Shown: piece after piece, positions 45,617-57,794 of the stretch | How positions within the stretch are numbered: the stretch's first letter is position 1 | Layout: each line of letters starts with the position of its first letter | Assembly (NCBI RefSeq): GCF_029784155.1 | Contig: NC_073691.1 | Coordinates: forward strand, 19,682,006-19,746,005 | Direction of reading: 5' to 3' | From: Uranotaenia lowii | Taxonomy: Eukaryota; Arthropoda; Insecta; Diptera; Culicidae | Length of the DNA stretch: 64,000 bases | Notes under the pieces: model-generated | Seen by the model: the letters and a program-made list of their open reading frames with translations, nothing else | The model's database searches: none | Told to the model about the DNA's origin: nothing | Program-made: the position numbers and the translations under genes

Positions 45617-48060
45617 GATTCAGATTTTAATATTCAGATTCAGATTTCAGATTCAGATTTCAGATTCAGATTTCAGATTCAGATGTCAGATTCAGATTTC
45701 AGATTCAGATTTCAGATTCAGATTTCAGATTCAGATTTCAGATTCAGATTTCAGATTCAGATTTCAGATTCAGATTTCAGATTCAGATTTCAGATTCAGA
45801 TTTCAGATTCAGATTTCAGATTCAGATTTCAGATTTCAGATTTCAGATTCAGATTTCAGATTCAGATTTCAGATTCAGATTTCAGATTCAGATTTCAGAT
45901 TCAGATTTCAGATTCAGATTTCAGATTCAGATTTCAGATTCAGATTTCAGATTCAGATTTCAGATTCAGATTTCAGATTCAGATTTCAGATTCAGATTTC
46001 AGATTCAGATTTCAGATTCAGATTTCAGATTCAGATTTCAGATTCAGATTTCAGATTCAGATTTCAGATTCAGATTTCAGATTCAGATTTCAGATTCAGA
46101 TTTCAGATTCAGATTTCAGATTCAGATTTCAGATTCAGATTTCAGATTCAGATTTCAGATTCAGATTTCAGATTCAGATTTCAGATTCAGATTTCAGATT
46201 CAGATTTCAGATTCAGATTTCAGATTCAGATTTCAGATTCAGATTTCAGATTCAGATTTCAGATTCAGATTTCAGATTCAGATTTCAGATTCAGATTTCA
46301 GATTCAGATTTCAGATTCAGATTTCAGATTCAGATTTCAGATTCAGATTTCAGATTCAGATTCCAGATTCAGATTTCAGATTCAGATTTCAGATTCAGAT
46401 TTCAGATTCAGAGTTCAGATTCAGATTTCAGATTTCAGATTAATATTTCAGCTTCAGATTTCAGCTTCAGATTTCAGATTCAGATTTCAGATTCAGATTT
46501 CAGATTCAGATTTCAGATTCAGATTTCAGATTCAGATTTCAGATTCAGATTTCAGATTCAGATTTCAGATTCAGATTTCAGATTCAGATTTCAGATTCAG
46601 ATTTCAGATTCAGATTTCAGATTCAGATTTCAGATTCAGATTTCAGATTCAGATTTCAGATTCAGATTTCAGATTCAGATTTCAGATTCAGATTTCAGAT
46701 TCAGATTTCAGATTCAGATTTCAGATTCAGATTTCAGATTCAGATTTCAGATTCAGATTTCAGATTCAGATTTCAGATTCAGATTTCAGATTCAGATTTC
46801 AGATTCAGATTTCAGATTCAGATTTCAGATTCAGATTTCAGATTCAGATTTCAGATTCAGATTTCAGATTCAGATTTCAGATTCAGATTTCAGATTCAGA
46901 TTTCAGATTCAGATTCAGATTTCAGATTCAGATTTCAGATTCAGATTTCAGATTCAGATTTCAGATTCAGATTCAGATTTCAGATTCAGATTTCAGATTC
47001 AGATTTCAGATTCAGATTTCAGATTCAGATTTCAGATTCAGATTTCAGATTCAGATTTCAGATTCAGATTTCAGATTCAGATTTCAGATTCAGATTTCAG
47101 ATTCAGATTTCAGATTCAGATTTCAGATTCAGATTCAGATTTCAGATTCAGATTTCAGATTCAGATTTCAGATTCAGATTCAGATTTCAGATTCAGATTT
47201 CAGATTCAGATTTCAGATTCAGATTTCAGATTCAGATTTCAGATTCAGATTTCAGATTCAGATTTCAGATTCAGATTTCAGATTCAGATTTCAGATTCAG
47301 ATTTCAGATTCAGATTTCAGATTCAGATTTCAGATTCAGATTTCAGATTCAGATTTCAGATTCAGATTTCAGATTCAGATTTCAGATTCAGATTTCAGAT
47401 TCAGATTTCAGATTCAGATTTAGATTTCAGATTCAGATTTGAGATTCAGATTTCAGATTCAGATTTCAGATTCAGATTTCAGATTCAGATTTCAGATTCA
47501 GATTTCAGATTCAGATTTCAGATTCAGATTTCAGATTCAGATTTCAGATTCAGATTTCAGATTCAGATTTCAGATTCAGATTTCAGATTCAGATTTCAGA
47601 TTTCAGATTTCAGATTTCAGATTCAGATTTCAGATTCAGATTTCAGATTCAGATTTCAGATTCAGATTTCAGATTCAGATTTCAGATTCAGATTTCAGAT
47701 TCAGATTTCAGATTCAGATTTCAGATTCAGATTTCAGATTCAGATTTCAGATTCAGATTTCAGATTCAGATTTCAGATTCAGATTTCAGATTCAGATTTC
47801 AGATTCAGATTTCAGATTCAGATTTCAGATTCAGATTTCAGATTCAGATTTCAGATTCAGATTTCAGATTCAGATTTCAGATTCAGATTTCAGATTCAGA
47901 TTTCAGATTCAGATTTCAGATTCAGATTTCAGATTCAGATTTCAGATTCAGATTTCAGATTCAGATTTCAGATTCAGATTTCAGATTCAGATTTCAGATT
48001 CAGATTTCAGATTTAGATTTCAAAATTCAGATTTCGGATTCAGATTCGAGATTCAGATTC
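45617..48060 (+). repeat. 2.4-kb minisatellite, 13-bp unit CAGATTCAGATTT
   Basis: About 2440 bp, roughly 185-190 units, of a 13-bp repeat made from a 6-mer TTCAGA and a 7-mer TTTCAGA. It is very homogeneous, with occasional single-base variants (clustered at 46360-46470) and unit-composition changes (extra 6-mers near 46915, 46970, 47130 and 47175; extra 7-mers near 45830 and 47600). The last 60 bp are degraded. Because 13 is not a multiple of 3 and the unit has no stop codon, every plus-strand frame reads the same 13-residue peptide cycle, QIQISDSDFRFRF. The 823-codon frame is thus automatic and not taken as a gene. Confidence 0.95.
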
Positions 48061-50666
48061 CAAACTTGTATTTAATTTCTTGAAAATTGTTTTTACAAAT
48101 TATTTGACATATTTATTAGAGCACAATCACAAAATCCCATTAATTCAAAAAAGGTTTTACTGATTTTTTTTCGAAACAATTTAGAATAAAGTTTCAGTAA
48201 ATTGACGCTTTTTTTAGGTCCGATCTGTCGTTTGAGATAAATTAACCATTTTAGAAACCGGTCCGGAAAGCATCTTTCCCAAGGTTACCTTTTGGAAATA
48301 ACGAAATTATGTCTATCAAGTCCAGTGCCAACCGCTGCCAAAATTATACGTATTACGATTTCCGGTTCCAGAGGCTCGGAGGCTGGGCACAGATTTACTC
48401 GTTTCATCAATCGCTTCCCTTTGAGCGCGAAAAATGTCTTTGGAAGGAGACCGTCCATGAACTACGAAATTCAAGACTCTTCCACGTTTGTGAAAAAAAG
48501 TTTAAATACCTTAGTGTTTTTTCACGAATAATTGGAAACGATAATTTTTTCAGTCATCTCAACATATTCCAGAGCAAAATTGCGGTTGTCAAATTTCGGC
48601 ATCGACTACTAGATTAGAAATTTTGAAACGGAATCGAAAAAAAAAACACGTGGTTTAGGAACGCCGCTGGCCCAAAGACAAGGTTTTAAATTCGCATCCG
48701 AACAAAATTGGACCCATTTGTGCGTCGTCTTCGCCATCCTGAAACAAAACGTGATTAGTCGGTGGCTTTTTAGCGAGAACAAAATCCCGAACGGAAACTT
48801 TCCGGATCAGCCCCCCAAAGCGCGACACTTAGCATAATTAATGGCGGAAAACAAGCATCCCGGCAGCAATTACAACAACTTTATAAAGAAATATCTTAAT
48901 TTTTTTGTTCTCTAGCTGTTGTCCGATTCTCCGTTAGATTGTTGTTTTCTTTGTCAGTTGGTGCTGATGAGGGTTAATCAAGACCAATCTAGACACTTGC
49001 ACAAACAACGAGCTTAGCAGTGAGATTAGAAAAAAAGGGAAGGGGAAGGGGGTTGGAAAAATTTGCACTTTAATGAGTTTTTCCCGGAGTGATTTGAAGA
49101 TCTTGGTCGGCCTACAAGTACATCGCGGCCATTATCTGCTAAATGAGCGCCAAATTTTGGAGCGTGTTGAACACGCTAAATTAATGGAGTGTTACAAATG
49201 ACGCGCCATTTTACCCCACCTCGATTTGTGAAAATTTTCCCCAGTTTACCGGTAGCTTAGGGGTGTCCAATGCCTAAATTTTTTCAACCCAAATTTCTCA
49301 CTCTCAAAAAGTTAAAGAATTCTATAGATTCAAAGTGAAATTTTCCTTTATTAATGATGGATAAATATCAAATTTCCGAATCAAAGCAATCGAAAGATTC
49401 CCTTTAATACAACCACGGTATAAGAACAGTTCAGATACCGGTATTTCGATAGCAACTTACTTATTTTTGCGATTGCTTTGATTCGGTAGAATTATTCAAC
49501 CAAGTAGGCCCACAACACAGAAATATCAGAATCAAATAACGACTGGTATTTTTGTTCAACAATAAACAAACAGTTCGTCTGGAAATTTTGATCATCCCTA
49601 GCCTATTTAGCCCGGGTGCCAAACATTCCGCTTAGAGGCCGTTTTACTTCTAATTCGATTTTGATGCTAATCAATGTGCACCCTCTTCTGCCGTGTACTG
49701 GGCTACCTACTTATTACAGCAAACGGAAAAGAAGAAGACGCTCGGGGATTATTGTTTCCTACCTCTATTTAATTGGGTTGTTTTCCTTGCTTCAAAACCG
49801 TTTTTTTTTTTGTTTTTAGCGAAACCTCTTCAACCAACTACCTATCTAACAGGCTTTTGAAAACAACTCGCGGATGGAAACACCTTCTTTTGTAGTGCTT
49901 TAGCAATAAATTCGCCAGCTAATCTAAACTATCTAATTCTCATTTCCTCGAGGAAGACCGATCGAAAAAAAGGAAAAACAAAGAGGAAGAAAACCGAGGA
50001 AAAAAATCCGCCAGTCGCCACACTAAATTATGATCTGTCCACACCCTCTAAAAATATGAAGCCTCCAAGCACCTAGCTAGCGGAACTTAGCCCCTGAAGT
50101 CAGCTTTTGGGGTGTTTTCGAATCAGCGCAGCAGGCGATGAAGACCTTATTGCCTTGCGCATCATGTGAGAAAAGTTCGTCGGTTGTGTCGTCGTGACTT
50201 TCAGCGCCTGCTTTGATGATAACTTACTTTAACGACGATGACAACACGGATGGATGAGTGGATGGTCCAAATTCGAAACCGATCGAAGGAAATTCGTCGG
50301 CCGCCATCAAACGTTTCAAAAATTTTAACAAAGTCATCAAACAACAGATTCTCGTACGGTTTCCGATCGGATGCGGAATGATGGGAGTTGTTTGATGTTT
50401 TGTGGTGACGATCTCGAGACCATAAATGGGCAATCGATAGCGCGGCGGCAGTGCCACATCCTAAATAATCAGATAGTTGGATAAAAGAAGTGGACAGCGG
50501 ATGGCGAAAGTCTTATCGAAATGTACAAAATTAGAGCCAGTTCGGCTGAGATGAAAACTAGGATGACCAAATGATATTTTATTAATAGTTGTTTGGTTAA
50601 GTTTACCATACAAAAAGTACATTTTCACAAACTATTTCTTTGAAACTTACCGAACACACCGTAATC
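48061..50666. other. No gene recognised
   Basis: Short frames only. The stretch at 48240-48620 has two overlapping plus-strand frames of 80-100 codons with no known motif. The stretch 50100-50460 is more G+C-rich. No element ends were seen. Confidence 0.45.
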
Positions 50667-51507
50667 CTGTACGGCAGGGCCGTAGGAAGAACCGAATCAT
50701 GGGGGGGGTTTTGGTGACTGATTTTAACCTATGACTTTTTGCCCAACAACGCACGAACAAACAAAAATTAAATCAAAATATGTTTGAAACTATATAATTA
50801 TTCATTTTTAAGTACTCATTATTAGTCTTCGTATACATCGTAACTTTAAAAAAGTGGTCCTTAGTCTAAAGGATGAGCTCATTTTTTATAATGAAACCTT
50901 TAGAAACAAAATATGGAATTTTCTTTCATTGATGGTTAAAATTTATGAATTTGTTCAAGAGTCTGGTAGATTTAAGTTATTTGATTTGAGCATAAAATAA
51001 GTTCTTGTTAGAGTAGCCTTCAATTTCTTAGAAAAAAGCTTATTCTACAAACAAGCCCAATCTTCCAAACTTTTAAGCAAGTTCCAAGATTCTAACCTTT
51101 GATGAAAATAAATAAAAAATTTCAAATACACAGTGAGAGATTAAACATTTTCGGATCAAATTTGCTTGATGCAAACTTAAACTAAATTTATGATTTTAAT
51201 TTGAAATTTGGCCTTAAAAAAAACTACATAATGTTAAACAGTACACCGAGAAAAATAGAATTTTGTGCAGATTTTTTAGGTGAAGATCAGGTACATGTTT
51301 CTTTAACAGTTTCTTTCTTTTCTTTAAAAAATATATTTATTCCATAATGAAAATCCTGAGGATGACTTTTTTTTAAATATAATTAAGAATATTTTTCATA
51401 AAACAATACGTAAACAGTTAACTCAAATACTACTTTATATTTTCAATTTTCAGCTGAATTCTGTTTACAAACTTATTCTGATAAAAAAATGAAATCTTGA
51501 AATTGAA

Positions 51508-52154
51508 TTGACAAGCGAATATTCAAGTTCATGTTCTCTTGAATTATGATTTCTGAATCTTATTACCAAATCAGAATTTTATGAGCCAAGCCCTCATTCA
51601 TGAATCTTTCAAACGAACACTGTAGTGCTGGTTTAATCTTAATTCTTTATTTCAATTATTTAATTTTAAATCTGTTTTGTAAATCTGTATTAAAATGTTA
51701 ATTTCAAATGATGAATCTAAATCTGAGTTTTCAATTTTGGATCACCACTTAGAAGCTTTAAATGTTTGAATTTTTGGTAAGAATAAAGTTTAAGAACTTT
51801 GAATTTGAATATAAAACAAAATTCTTCTTTTTTCATATTCGGAAAACTATTATCAAAATATTGGAAATGCATATAATTTTCGAAAAACATTATTCAAATT
51901 TGATATGAAATCAAAACTGAATTTGAACCAGGATTTCAAAACAGCTTCTCATTCCTAATTTCTTATGATCATTCGAACTGAAAATCAAGAATCCTAAACT
52001 TGATACAAAATCAGAAATACGAAAATATGTAGAAATACAAATTTGTTCATGGGAATATGGAACCAGAACCTCCAAAATGTGTTTTATTTAAAATTTAATA
52101 TTCAGACTGGAATTTCTATGATAAGGTTGCAGATTGCCCAGTTTTAATTGGGTT
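51508..52154 (+). repeat. Direct repeat, left copy (647 bp)
   Basis: Matches 56486-57146 with about 99% identity by eye: single-base differences near 51516, 51611, 51930, 52027 and 52136, and one 14-bp duplication present only in the right copy. It ends exactly where the LINE's 3' end begins at 52155. Before 51508 and after 57146 the two copies have different neighbours. Confidence 0.9.
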
Positions 52155-55100
52155 CAGGTATCAGGTATCAGAATGGGGGTAGGCTTAATAGCGGCACGTA
52201 ATCCAAACATACGGGAAAATTGTGCCTAGCCTGTTTTTTATCCAAGATTTCATCATTTACCTGAGAAACCTGAAAAACCTATAAAAGGAAGAAATAAATT
52301 CAATCTATTTAAGATGGCATAAAGCCTTTCCACTAGGGATTATTAGCATTAAAGCTCTTTTCTACATTCGGTAAGGAATGATAGAATGTTTTTTAAGTTT
52401 AAATTCTTAAACTCAGATTCGCTTAAAGCGTAAGATCCCAGAGTACAAAAACGTAGTCTGGCAAATGAGGGACAGTTACATATAAGATGGAAGGGATCTT
52501 CCACATCTGATTCACAACTACCACATACTGGAGATTCAGCACGCTGAATGTTGTGCATGTGATAGTTGAGTTTACAATGACCGGAGAGTGCTCTGATCAA
52601 GATGCTGCAATGAGGTTTATTTAAAGTTAATAAGTAACTCGATATGATTGGAGATGGTTTTTCTAAAAATAATTTAGTTTGACGACAAGTGTCCAACTCT
52701 TCCCAGTATCGTTCATGCTGGTTAGAGAACCAAGTTTGAATTTGGTTTCTGAACCAACATGGTGATATTGGGACAGCCGGCTCTGGTCCGTAAAATTCTT
52801 TTTCCGACCCAGCTCTAGCGAGTTCGTCGGCGCATTCGTTTCCAAAAATTCCCTTATGTCCGGGTACCCATAGAAGGTTTAATCCATTGCCTTCAGCAAG
52901 TTCTTCGATTGCTTTCCGGCATGCGATTACCAGTTTGATCTAGAACTGGAAGCACTGAGTGATTTGATAGCTGCTTGGCTATCTGAACAGAAATAAATTG
53001 TTCTGAACATAATCTTCTTTTGAAGTGCAATTTGCACTCCATACATAATAGCATATAGCTCAGCCTGAAAGACTGTACAATATTTCCCTAGAGGTTGAGC
53101 ATATTCTATGTTCAACTCGTGACAGTAAATTCCTGCACCTGCACGGCCGTTTCATAATGAACCGTCAGTATAGAATACAATATGAGAGGACATTTGGTCC
53201 TCTACGAAACCTGATAACCATTCTTGAGAAGAAGGAAATTTGACTTTAAACCCCATGTAGGGAAAACTACTCGAGAGTGTTAAATCGTTTGGCGCTAGAT
53301 TAAACTTGTTTAATCTAACTAATTCAGGCCACACATTTGTATGACTCGATGATCTTTCGATATTTCCTGACAGCCAGAGACCAACTGCCTGTAGACGAAA
53401 AGCACATGAGAAGGCTTCCTGTTTTAGGAACAAGTGTAGAGGTTTGATAGAAAACAGAGCCTCTAGTGCTGCAGTAGGAGTTGTAGTGAACGATCCGGAC
53501 ATCCCCAAAAGACACATTCTTTGAAGGTGATTTAGTTTAGTCCGAACTGTTGCAACTTCTCCTTTCTGCCACCACACTAGACACCCATAGGCCAGAATTG
53601 GTCTTACTATTGTGGAATAAATCCAGTGAATATGTTTAGGTTTGAGTCCCCAGTTTTTTCCGATTGCACGTCGGCATTGTCCGAAGGCCATGCATGCTTT
53701 TTTGATTCTGAATTCGATGTGATCAGACCAGTTTAATTTGGAGTCAAGAATGACACCCAAATATTTAACTTGATTAGACACGGTGATTTCGGAACCATAA
53801 AACAGCAGAGGGCGCACCCCGCGGGTGATACGTTTTTTAGTAAATAAAACAATATTAGTTTTTAGAGGATTAACTGAAAGTTCTACATGAGAACACCATC
53901 GTTCAACAGAGCGCAGAGCTTGTTGCATTATATCAAATAATGTGCTTATGCACAAACCTCTTACCAGCAGAAGATAATCATCTGCGAATCCATAGGTTGG
54001 TATTCCACGGTCATTGAGTTTTCTCAACAAGCCGTCTGCAACTAGGTTCCACAAAAGAGGTGATAGTACACCTCCCTGTGGGCAACCACGTGTGCTAACT
54101 TTTGTTATTGAAGCCTGTCTTAGAGACGAATGAAGATTCCTGTTACTTAGCATTGCGCTAATCCAGTTAGTTATAACACTAGGCACTCCATGAAGTAGTG
54201 CCGCATCCATTATTGATGTAAACGAGACATTATCAAATGCTCCTTCTATGTCTAGAAATGCTCCTAGACATGATTCTTTCTGTGAAAAACTATTTTCAAT
54301 ATTATGTACTACGTTGTGCAGAAGAGTTAATGTTGCTTTTCCTGTTTGGTATGCATGTTGTGTCGCATTAAGCGGATGTTGGACAAGGCATTCTTGCCTG
54401 ATATGATGATCAATTAAACGTTCAAGTGCTTTTAATAGAAATGAACTTAGACTTATAGGACGAAAGCTTTTGGCTTCGTCGTATGATGATCGTCCCCCTT
54501 TAGGGATGAATTTCACGGCTATCTGCCGCCAAAGTTTAGGAATATATCCATGAGCAAAACTGCTTATCATTATTTTTCTTAATATGTGTTTGAAATGATC
54601 GAAACCTTTTTGAAGCAAAACTGGAAATAAACCGTCACTTCCAGGAGATTTGTATTGAGCAAAACCATCGATTGCCCATTTGATCGATTCTGTAGTAACT
54701 ATTTTCCGAGCAAAATGCAAGGAATCTAGACTTCCAGAAAAGAACTCAGGCTCTATCGATGAATCTTGATCAACACATCCTGGAAAGTGAGTATTGAATA
54801 TACAACTTAATGTTTCCTTGTCGTTTGATGTATAATCACCACTAGGGGTTTTAAGGTATGAAACCTGATAATCTTTTGATTTGGCTAAGACTTTATTTAA
54901 CCTACTTGCTTCGTGCAAGCTTGAAATGTTTGTGCAGTAGTTCTGCCAACTTGAGCGTTCGGCAGCTCTTGTTGCTTTCCGGTAAGCTCTGCGAGCCAAC
55001 TTGAAGGCATCAAAACCTTCCGTGCGCCTTCGGTTCCAAGAGCGTCTGCAGTTTTTTCGTAATTTACTGAGATTTGAGTTCCACCATGGTGTACTGTTTT

Positions 55101-56485
55101 TGTTGAATTTCAACGTTCGTACGGGACACGCTTCTTCATAAGAATTTAAAATAATTTCGGTGGTTTTTGCAACCACTTCATCCAACTCAGAAGGAGTAGT
55201 AATTTCAGGTGTATATCCATGAAATTTAATAGCAATATGCTCCAAATATAGGTCCCAATTAGTTGTTCTTGGGTTTCTGAATGTAATTGTTTCTAAAAAC
55301 TCACCTGAGTGTTCAAAATAGATAAACCTGTGGTCAGAAATCGATTCTTCGTTAGGCACATGCCAATTTGAAATTTCCTGAGAAATTGTTCTAGAACAAA
55401 GTGTGATGTCAATCACCTCTTCTCTGTCACACCTAACAAGAGTTGGTTTATTTCCTACATTTAGAATTTCTAAATCAGTGCTGCTTAAATATTCCATTAA
55501 ATTTAAGCCTCTCAGATTGATATCTGAGCTACCCCATACAAAATGATGGGCATTGGCATCACAGCCAATTACAAGAGGTATATTTTGTGATTCACAATTG
55601 TGATTTTTAAATCATCCGTAGGGGATGATTGTTCATATGGTGAGTATGCTGAACAGTAGACGTATTTTCTATCAGGCAGCGAAACCTGAACGACGCAAAT
55701 GTCTCTTGTTGTTAGATTGGGTATAAGTGTTGCATTTAAAGAATTGTTTATCAATATACATGCACGAGGCATTATTCGGGCATTAGTCATTCCAATTACA
55801 CTGAACACAGTAAAGTTTGGTTTGAGCAAATTCCCTAAGTAAAAAGTTCCATTTCGGAAATAGGGTTCTTGGACCAAGGCGATTGATGCAGTTCCATTAA
55901 GGATTAAACGACATAAGTTAAGTGTAGCGGTTCTTTTGTGCTGCAAATTTATCTGTGCAACCTTAATAGAAAGCATTTCTATCAAAGAATTCCACATATA
56001 TTTCCATCACACACAAGAACCTCTGCACCTTCATATCAACGCATGAAGCGGGGTATCCCATACAGGATGAAAATTTAAAAATCGTGTGTCTAATCTGAAT
56101 CCCACGAGTTGCCAGGAAAAATACGGCCCTTTGCACCAGTGCCTGGCTATAGTGCAGACCTTAACAACGTTCTGCTTAAGATAGGATTATTATACACCCT
56201 CCTACCCCCACTTTGGGGCCCGCAGGCACAGAACCACCTTGAAGCGGGTGTTTACAAAATTTAGGAGAATACAACTCGTGCATGCGCATTAATAGCAATA
56301 AGCACAATTGGTGAATCCTCCCTGAAGAAACTTGGCTTGGAACCAAGCCAAGGTTCCCCCCTCCCAATGTGAAAGTCGCATTTGAAGAATGACTAACGCA
56401 TATGGGAAGTACTGGATAAGTCGCCTTTTACGACGTGGACCAGTATCCCAGTGGTAGTATTCTATAAGCCGCCACCACACAGCCG
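52155..56485 (-). mobile_element. LOA/I-group-like LINE, 4331 bp
   Basis: On the minus strand the element runs from 56485 (5' side) to 52155 (3' side), with about 490 bp before the coding region, a long open region, and a 194-bp 3' UTR ending in the short tandem TGATACCTGATACCTG. Short tandem 3' tails rather than poly(A) are known for I, LOA and R1 relatives. No separate gag-like ORF1 is visible. The element is bounded on both sides by the 650-bp direct repeat. Confidence 0.8.
52349..55997 (-). pseudogene. LINE polyprotein: endonuclease, reverse transcriptase, RNase H
   Basis: Domains in order: AP endonuclease from 55997 (KVAQINLQHKR, ALVQEPYF, then GCDANAHH and WGSSDINLRG in another frame, and SDHRFIYFE), reverse transcriptase (YKSPGSDGLFPVLL, FRPISLSSFLLK, AFLDIEGAFDNVS, RGCPQGGVLSPLLW, YGFADDYLLL) and RNase H (FYTDGSL, VFQAELYAI, FCSDSQAAI, WVPGHKGIFGNECADELA), then a CGSCESDVEDPFHLICNCP cysteine/histidine motif. 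The largest intact frame is 781 codons (53152-55497). Defects: one frameshift near 55610, one TGA stop right after DGSL at 53152, and one frameshift near 52937. All catalytic acids are still present. WGSSD.N.RG together with RNase H suggests the LOA or I clade; this is from motif memory only. Confidence 0.85.
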
Positions 56486-57146
56486 TTGACAAGCAAATAT
56501 TCAAGTTCATGTTCTCTTGAATTATGATTTCTGAATCTTATTACCAAATCAGAATTTTATGAGCCAAGCCCTCATTCATGAATCTTTTAAACGAACACTG
56601 TAGTGCTGGTTTAATCTTAATTCTTTATTTCAATTATTTAATTTTAAATCTGTTTTGTAAATCTGTATGTAAATCTGTATGTTGAAATGTTAATTTCAAA
56701 TGATGAATCTAAATCTGAGTTTTCAATTTTGGATCACCACTTAGAAGCTTTAAATGTTTGAATTTTTGGTAAGAATAAAGTTTAAGAACTTTGAATTTGA
56801 ATATAAAACAAAATTCTTCTTTTTTCATATTCGGAAAACTATTATCAAAATATTGGAAATGCATATAATTTTCGAAAAACATTATTCAAATTTGATATGA
56901 AATCAAAACTGAATTTGAACGAGGATTTCAAAACAGCTTCTCATTCCTAATTTCTTATGATCATTCGAACTGAAAATCAAGAATCCTAAACTTGATACAA
57001 AATCAGAAATACGAAAAAATGTAGAAATACAAATTTGTTCATGGGAATATGGAACCAGAACCTCCAAAATGTGTTTTATTTAAAATTTAATATTCAGACT
57101 GGAATTTCTATGATAAGGTTGCAGATTACCCAGTTTTAATTGGGTT
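56486..57146 (+). repeat. Direct repeat, right copy (661 bp)
   Basis: Second copy of 51508-52154, starting directly at the LINE's 5' end. It carries a 14-bp internal duplication (GTAAATCTGTATGT near 56660). After 57146 the sequence continues into the rest of the hAT-like element. Confidence 0.9.
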
Positions 57147-57689
57147 GGTCTGGATATTTAATATAAAATTTTGGAAAAGTCCGGTTCGACCCTGTTGCTC
57201 GGATTTCATTGGAAAAGCCCAGATTTTGCTCGGATTTATTTTAATTCTTATTATTAAATCAAACGTAGAAAAAATCAAATTTTTATTTATACGTCCAAAA
57301 TTTTTGAAGCAAGTTAAAAAAAACCTAAAAGGTTTTCTTTCTTGATCTTTGATGAGTAATTCCTAGGTTTTTACCAGAATTGCCCGGATTTTGGTCGACA
57401 ATTTTGAAATCAAATACCCCGATTTTGCCAAGTTTTTTATAAAAACCAGTTCGATTTTGTCCGGCCCGGATACGTGCTGAAAAAAATCTGGCGACCTTAT
57501 GCCATGACCAAGTGAGAAAATTTTGAAAAACTGTAGAAGAATTTTGAACTTGGGATGGGTTTTTGAGGTTTTGGCATTAGTTTTTAGTCTAGATTGTAAC
57601 TCTTGAATAACTTTGATCTTTTATTATAATTGGATTATGGATTTAAAATTTTAAGTGTAAAGTAGAATACCTCGCTTGCTTTTTGGACC

Positions 57690-57736
57690 CTCATGGGGGG
57701 GGGGGGGGGGGGTTTAACCCCCAAAACCCCCCCCGT
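57690..57736 (+). repeat. G-run and C-run near the hAT end
   Basis: A run of about 20 G is followed within 30 bp by C-runs. The same subterminal G-run, shorter, is at 50700-50709 next to the other end of the hAT-like element. Run lengths may be affected by sequencing errors. Confidence 0.7.
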
Positions 57737-57794
57737 TCCTACGGCCATGCTGTACGGTATGATTGTAAAATTGACTGGAACATAAACTAATGAA

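Larger units (their letters stand above)
50675..57749. mobile_element. hAT-like element, 8-bp duplication CTGTACGG, carrying a LINE
   Basis: The left end CAGGGCCGTAGGAA is matched in inverse orientation at the right end (CATGGCCGTAGGAA, one mismatch), each followed inwards by a G-run and TTTTGG. The perfect 8-bp repeat CTGTACGG flanks both ends (50667-50674 and 57750-57757), typical of hAT elements. Subtracting the LINE and one copy of its flanking duplication leaves about 2.1 kb. I found no transposase in it, so this is a non-autonomous copy. Confidence 0.8.

Noticed and set aside
45545..48016. 823-codon open frame and the two overlapping long frames
   Set aside because: They are forced by a stop-free 13-bp minisatellite unit; the coding start lies in unrelated upstream sequence and no non-repeat domain is attached.
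51508..57146. LTR retrotransposon with 650-bp LTRs
   Set aside because: The internal sequence is a LINE (AP endonuclease, RT, RNase H) in its own boundaries; there is no gag-protease-integrase, no primer-binding site next to the left repeat, and repeats lack TG...CA ends.
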